64,000 nucleotides of DNA from Mannheimia cairinae (GTDB lineage: Bacteria > Pseudomonadota > Gammaproteobacteria > Enterobacterales > Pasteurellaceae), in assembly GCF_028649535.1 (NCBI RefSeq), contig NZ_JAQSJE010000007.1, positions 156,644 through 220,643 on the forward strand. Direction: 5' to 3'. The position numbers and the translations under genes are program-made. Within the stretch, counting starts at the first letter, position 1. Every line of letters starts with the position of its first letter. The notes beneath the pieces were generated by a model, which worked only from the letters and a program-made list of their open reading frames with translations, was not told where the DNA came from and did no database searches. Below are positions 63,919 to 64,000 of this stretch, piece by piece.

Positions 63919-64000
63919 CCATAAAAACTAAGAAAATATAATGCTGCTTAGCTTTCGCTTTTTTTGTGGTTTTATTTCGTAGTTTTTTTGGCTCGCTACA
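63919..64000 (-). repeat. Right prophage end with transposase-site-like repeats
   Basis: An inward site in plus orientation at 63919-63939 (CCATAAAAACTAAGAAAATAT), nearly the same as the left site at 29828, and the terminal one in minus orientation at 63991-63971 (CCAAAAAAACTACGAAATAAA), then GAGCGATGT to the end (reading TGTAGCGAG inward). The terminal TACA is the last four bases of the window. Confidence 0.75.

Larger units (their letters stand above)
29649..64000. mobile_element. Mu-like transposable prophage
   Basis: Both ends read TGTA inward (left 29649-29652; right, on the minus strand, 64000-63997), each followed nine bases in by a related 21-bp site (CCATTAAAACTAAGAAATAAA at left, CCAAAAAAACTACGAAATAAA at right). 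Of the first 30 terminal positions about 23 are identical. Between the ends lie repressor, Ner, DDE transposase, MuB, Gam, GemA, Mor, lysis, head and tail genes in the Mu order. The 5 bp before the left end are TCAAG; a 5-bp target copy would be expected directly after base 64000. Confidence 0.88.

Noticed and set aside
29880-64000. Decayed prophage
   Set aside because: I looked for truncated or frameshifted structural genes and found none; the only frame change is the programmed one at 52438.

Overview
The window comes from a low-GC gammaproteobacterium of the Pasteurellaceae. The evidence is the many copies of the 9-mer ACAAGCGGT (the DNA-uptake signal variant of the Actinobacillus/Mannheimia/Bibersteinia branch), the closeness of the housekeeping proteins to Haemophilus/E. 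coli, and a Mu-like prophage. I cannot name the species from the sequence alone; Mannheimia or Actinobacillus is the best guess.

Chromosomal part (1-29648). The first 6.5 kb is a D-xylose locus: the end of a xylose ABC importer (xylG, cut by the window edge, then xylH), a xylose/H+ symporter (xylE), an aldo/keto reductase and the activator xylR. A leftward pair follows (hldD for LPS heptose, def for deformylation of nascent proteins), then dprA (DNA uptake and transformation). The block secE-nusG-rplK-rplA-rplJ-rplL-rpoB-rpoC is the usual transcription/translation cluster, with a promoter before rplK, a promoter and L10-type leader before rplJ, and hairpins between rplL and rpoB. Leftward genes torD-torZ and a one-haem cytochrome form a periplasmic S-/N-oxide reductase system with an FNR-like site upstream. 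glyQ and glyS are separated by a DUF559 gene and a 108-bp tandem repeat built on a dispersed palindrome.

Prophage (29649-64000). A Mu-like transposable prophage sits just downstream of the glyS terminator. The terminal sequences (TGTA...TACA, with matching 21-bp inner sites) suggest that its right end coincides with the last base of the window, giving 34,352 bp. Layout: leftward S24 repressor, operator region, Ner, transposase A, an antisense cargo gene, MuB ATPase, Gam, an ANR-type protein, an RdgC-like protein, GemA, Mor, a cargo gene, lysis genes, a Mu-type head module (gp27-gp32 homologues; a MuF protein with a nuclease-like C-terminus) and a P2-type contractile tail module (FI, FII, E/E' with a -1 frameshift, tape measure, U, X, D, V, W, J, I, fibre), ending in a fibre-assembly-like gene and a papain-like peptidase. 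I see no broken structural gene, so the prophage may be functional.

Most unusual signals. (1) At 11 gene junctions and both ends of the prophage, TTTAAA hexamers recur with about 11-bp spacing (helically phased). (2) Several of these arrays are followed by hairpins whose 3' arm carries the Shine-Dalgarno or start codon of the next gene. (3) A 79-nt cloverleaf-like sequence begins at the base after the stop codon of the MuF/nuclease gene, where an immunity gene might be expected. (4) Three cargo (moron-like) genes have their own signals. (5) A palindromic element around CCCCTCTTTA is found between genes and in frame inside two proteins.
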